Shown here: positions 61,980-64,000 of the stretch, one piece after another
How the letters are laid out: every line of letters starts with the position of its first letter
Position numbering within the stretch: the first letter of the stretch is position 1
From: Sipunculus nudus
Taxonomy: Eukaryota > Annelida > Sipuncula > Golfingiida > Sipunculidae
Direction of reading: 5' to 3'
Assembly (NCBI GenBank): GCA_026874595.1
Contig: CM049314.1
Coordinates: 62,601,300-62,665,299 of the forward strand
DNA length: 64,000 nucleotides
Notes under the pieces: generated by a model
What the model was told of the DNA's origin: nothing
The model's input: only the letters and a program-made list of their open reading frames with translations
The model's database searches: none
Made by a program: the position numbers and the translations under genes

Positions 61980-62752
61980 GGGGAGCACTACCACGGGAAC
62001 TCGCCGTAAAACTGTGTAAGCCGTGGGCCTCCGTTAACTCTCGGCCATCTCCGTCATGCTACCTACATCGCAACACTGTCCGTCTTCCAAGAATACAGCG
62101 AGATCCTTGCTGTAACATTTCAAATGCATCGCCTATACCTGCCATTTCGATCGAATGACAAAGTATCACTAAGCCGTACCGCAAACTGAATGGGAGTTAT
62201 GCCACGCTCTGGTCGACAAGTACAAAACTTGTTACGATAACCCTCCTCAGTCATATCGTATACCTTTGAAAGAGCCAACCTTAGCTTATCGTAGTCCATG
62301 GCTTCACTTACAGATAACTGCGTGTAAGTATAAGCGCCTTAACACACAACAAATGACATAAGTACAAAGCAAAGCTATCACGATCAAAGAGTGACACATC
62401 GCTAAACGCTCAAAACGCTGCAGAAACGAGTCTTGTTTATCGTGCTGCTCTTCGCACGGAGGGAGCTTGAGTTTCGGGACAAATTCATCATTTCTCTATC
62501 GCCCTCATCGCTCACACTTGATGCACTCAGCAACTCTATCTCATGAGCTCAGGCTTCATGTCGCTCTAACTCGTTAGTTCTGGATTCCCATATACGCTAT
62601 AACTCTCTGTCCCTAGCCCTATCATCGCGCTCAGTATCTCCTCGCTGCTTGGCTTCTAAAGCCCCTACATGCTTGTTAATAAACTCCTGTGACGCCTAAT
62701 CGTTGTAGCCTAGAGCCTGTGAACACTCGAAAATTGATATCAGCAACTCCAT
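61980..62752 (-). pseudogene. Decayed Ty3/gypsy-type gag fragment
   Basis: Minus-strand sequence from a start codon at 62752 resembles the gag of invertebrate and vertebrate Ty3/gypsy (Metaviridae-like) retrotransposons. It has a charged Glu/Arg coiled-coil N-terminus with an S-V-S-D-E-G-D hinge. A helical capsid-like region follows, with recognisable pieces such as F-L-Q-R-F-E-R, M-D-Y-D-K-L-R-L-A-L and T-P-I-Q-F-A-V-R-L. It is not functional: the N-terminal part has three in-frame stops (two TAG, one TGA), and at least two frame changes are needed to follow the similarity to about 61980. No protease, reverse transcriptase or integrase sequence follows downstream, where TA microsatellites begin. 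This is an old, inactive copy. Confidence 0.7.
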
Positions 62753-64000
62753 GGTAACGGACAAATTAACTGAACATGACATAGAACCGTTTAGCATATA
62801 TAACCGTATAGAAAATTCCGCAAACGTAAACAGTAACCGCTGACAAAGTGATCCGGTGGTATTCGTTCAATCACACGTGGGTTGCACCGAAAATCAAAAG
62901 ACGCACGGATGGTTGGACGAACATCAAGATTGTGATGTGAGAATTTGTATACACTTAACAAAAGGAATCACCTTCTTGTAGTGCAACCTTACTCGACTAA
63001 TAACAACAAACCAAGGTAAGTAAACGGCTCTGACTGCACTATCTCTACTCTAATATGAGTAAATATCAAACGTATAACAGTTGTTTGTCCTATCACTGAG
63101 TAATAATTAAGAAAAAAAAAGGAATGCATCGTATCAAAATATAAACCTGCATTAACTCTACGTAGAGTGTGTACATATAAGTTCTCAGCTTTGACTTTCA
63201 AGTTCAAATGTTGCAAAACTTTAAAAAAATCAAAGAAGTATTTTTGCAAATCAGTATAAAAGTTTTACCTAATACTAAAACAATCCTGAATGCACGTTTG
63301 CCATTTCATGTAACACCACTTGGGATGCAAACTTCCAGGTTCTTTCATGTCCGTCAAAATTACAGGCAGACTAGACATTAACACACCCAAAATAAAACTC
63401 TAAGACAGTCGTTAGAATAAAGAATATAATAACAAATGAAGGGTTTACTAACCGATCTCGGGCGGGGGGGGGGGGGGGGTAGCAGTCAACACAAATAAAG
63501 CAGTACTCACGAAAGTTCACAGAGTCCATTAATCATCATAACAGTCTATCACAGACACAGTTCCTTATGTTCAAGGTCACATGACATCTCGCTCTCGCAT
63601 GACGTCTAGACGTTCCGCTAGTCCCTTGCGTAATACCTGTACACGGAGCACAGTCTAATCCCAGCGTAATACAGAACGTCACAACATACAGCTAGTTCTC
63701 ACTGTGCTATTTCTGTTCATCGTCCATCAATCACCTTTCGCGTGTCGCACATCAAATGTTCCTCTAAAGCCCTGAATCATCGACTCTCTCGCCTGTAGTC
63801 TACCGGGGCCCTCCAGTAACCGGATACCGAATATACGCACTCTCTAGCAAAACCCAGCACCATCACAGTTCCGCGTCAAGACAAATTTCCCTTGCCTGTT
63901 CCTTGAAGCGCACCATCACGAAAATGACTGTCCTTCGGCATACATTACCACTGTCTCGGAAGTACTTTACCGAGTATCAACAAGATGGCCTCCCTCAGAC
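62753..64000 (-). other. Possible 5' leader/LTR side of the gag remnant
   Basis: This 1.25 kb lies upstream of the gag remnant on its strand. It is less AT-rich than average and shows no long open frame. A poly-G run (63463-63479) is followed on the minus strand by tgctttatttgtgttgactg, a layout I associate with gypsy LTR ends. No matching second LTR is in the window, so LTR borders and a primer-binding site cannot be set. An ATGG on the plus strand near the window edge (63985) cannot be evaluated. Confidence 0.3.

Overview
This is a 64-kb window of an animal nuclear genome. It is AT-rich and split by long introns with GT-AG borders. It is full of (TA)n, (GA)n and (CT)n microsatellites, tRNA-derived SINEs, fold-back elements and decayed transposons. 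Several repeats, such as motifs of the type 'gaccttgacctttga' and 'ccttggcggagatctg', are ones I associate with marine invertebrates, and above all with bivalve molluscs. Bivalve origin is an inference and I cannot name a species. No bacterial-type gene organisation, CRISPR array, rRNA gene or convincing tRNA gene is seen.

The best-supported gene (gene A) lies on the minus strand from about 39.41 kb down to at least 17.79 kb. I reconstructed eight exons from splice sites, reading frame and intron phase: a signal-peptide exon, a 21-nt microexon, three exons for one von Willebrand factor type D (vWD) domain, and three exons for a second vWD domain. Both domains carry the GLCGNFN signature, and seven N-glycosylation sequons are visible. 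The join between the two domains (exon 5 to exon 6) does not match in phase, so at least one exon there is missing or the locus holds two genes. A phase-compatible exon with its own stop codon (22852-23062) sits in the intron inside domain 1 and could make an alternative C-terminus.

A second minus-strand locus (gene B, about 57.5-60.9 kb) is a tandem array of a 1.2-kb unit. Each copy holds a symmetrical phase-1 exon encoding a Thr/Pro/Ala/Ser-rich, mucin-like segment. Just downstream of it lies a 2.6-kb segment (about 55.24-57.85 kb) that is a diverged direct duplicate of 15.47-18.19 kb, the region containing gene A exon 8. In the duplicate, exon 8 has been reduced to its first 18 bases by an internal deletion. 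Genes A and B therefore look like parts of one expanding family of secreted, mucin-like vWD proteins.

At 6.67-7.02 kb is the last exon of an unrelated minus-strand multi-pass membrane protein. Mobile DNA includes a frameshifted MULE-like transposase fragment (30.52-30.85 kb), a broken Ty3/gypsy-type gag (61.98-62.75 kb) with LTR-like sequence up to the window end, two SINE copies, a 1.1-kb fold-back element (8.16-9.27 kb), two copies of a poly-G/poly-C MITE-like repeat, an inverted pair of GGTCCGAGATC arrays linked to a dispersed 330-bp repeat, and a perfect 26-bp inverted repeat between TA microsatellites at 61.5-61.7 kb. Most of the rest is intron or intergenic sequence in which I see nothing coding.
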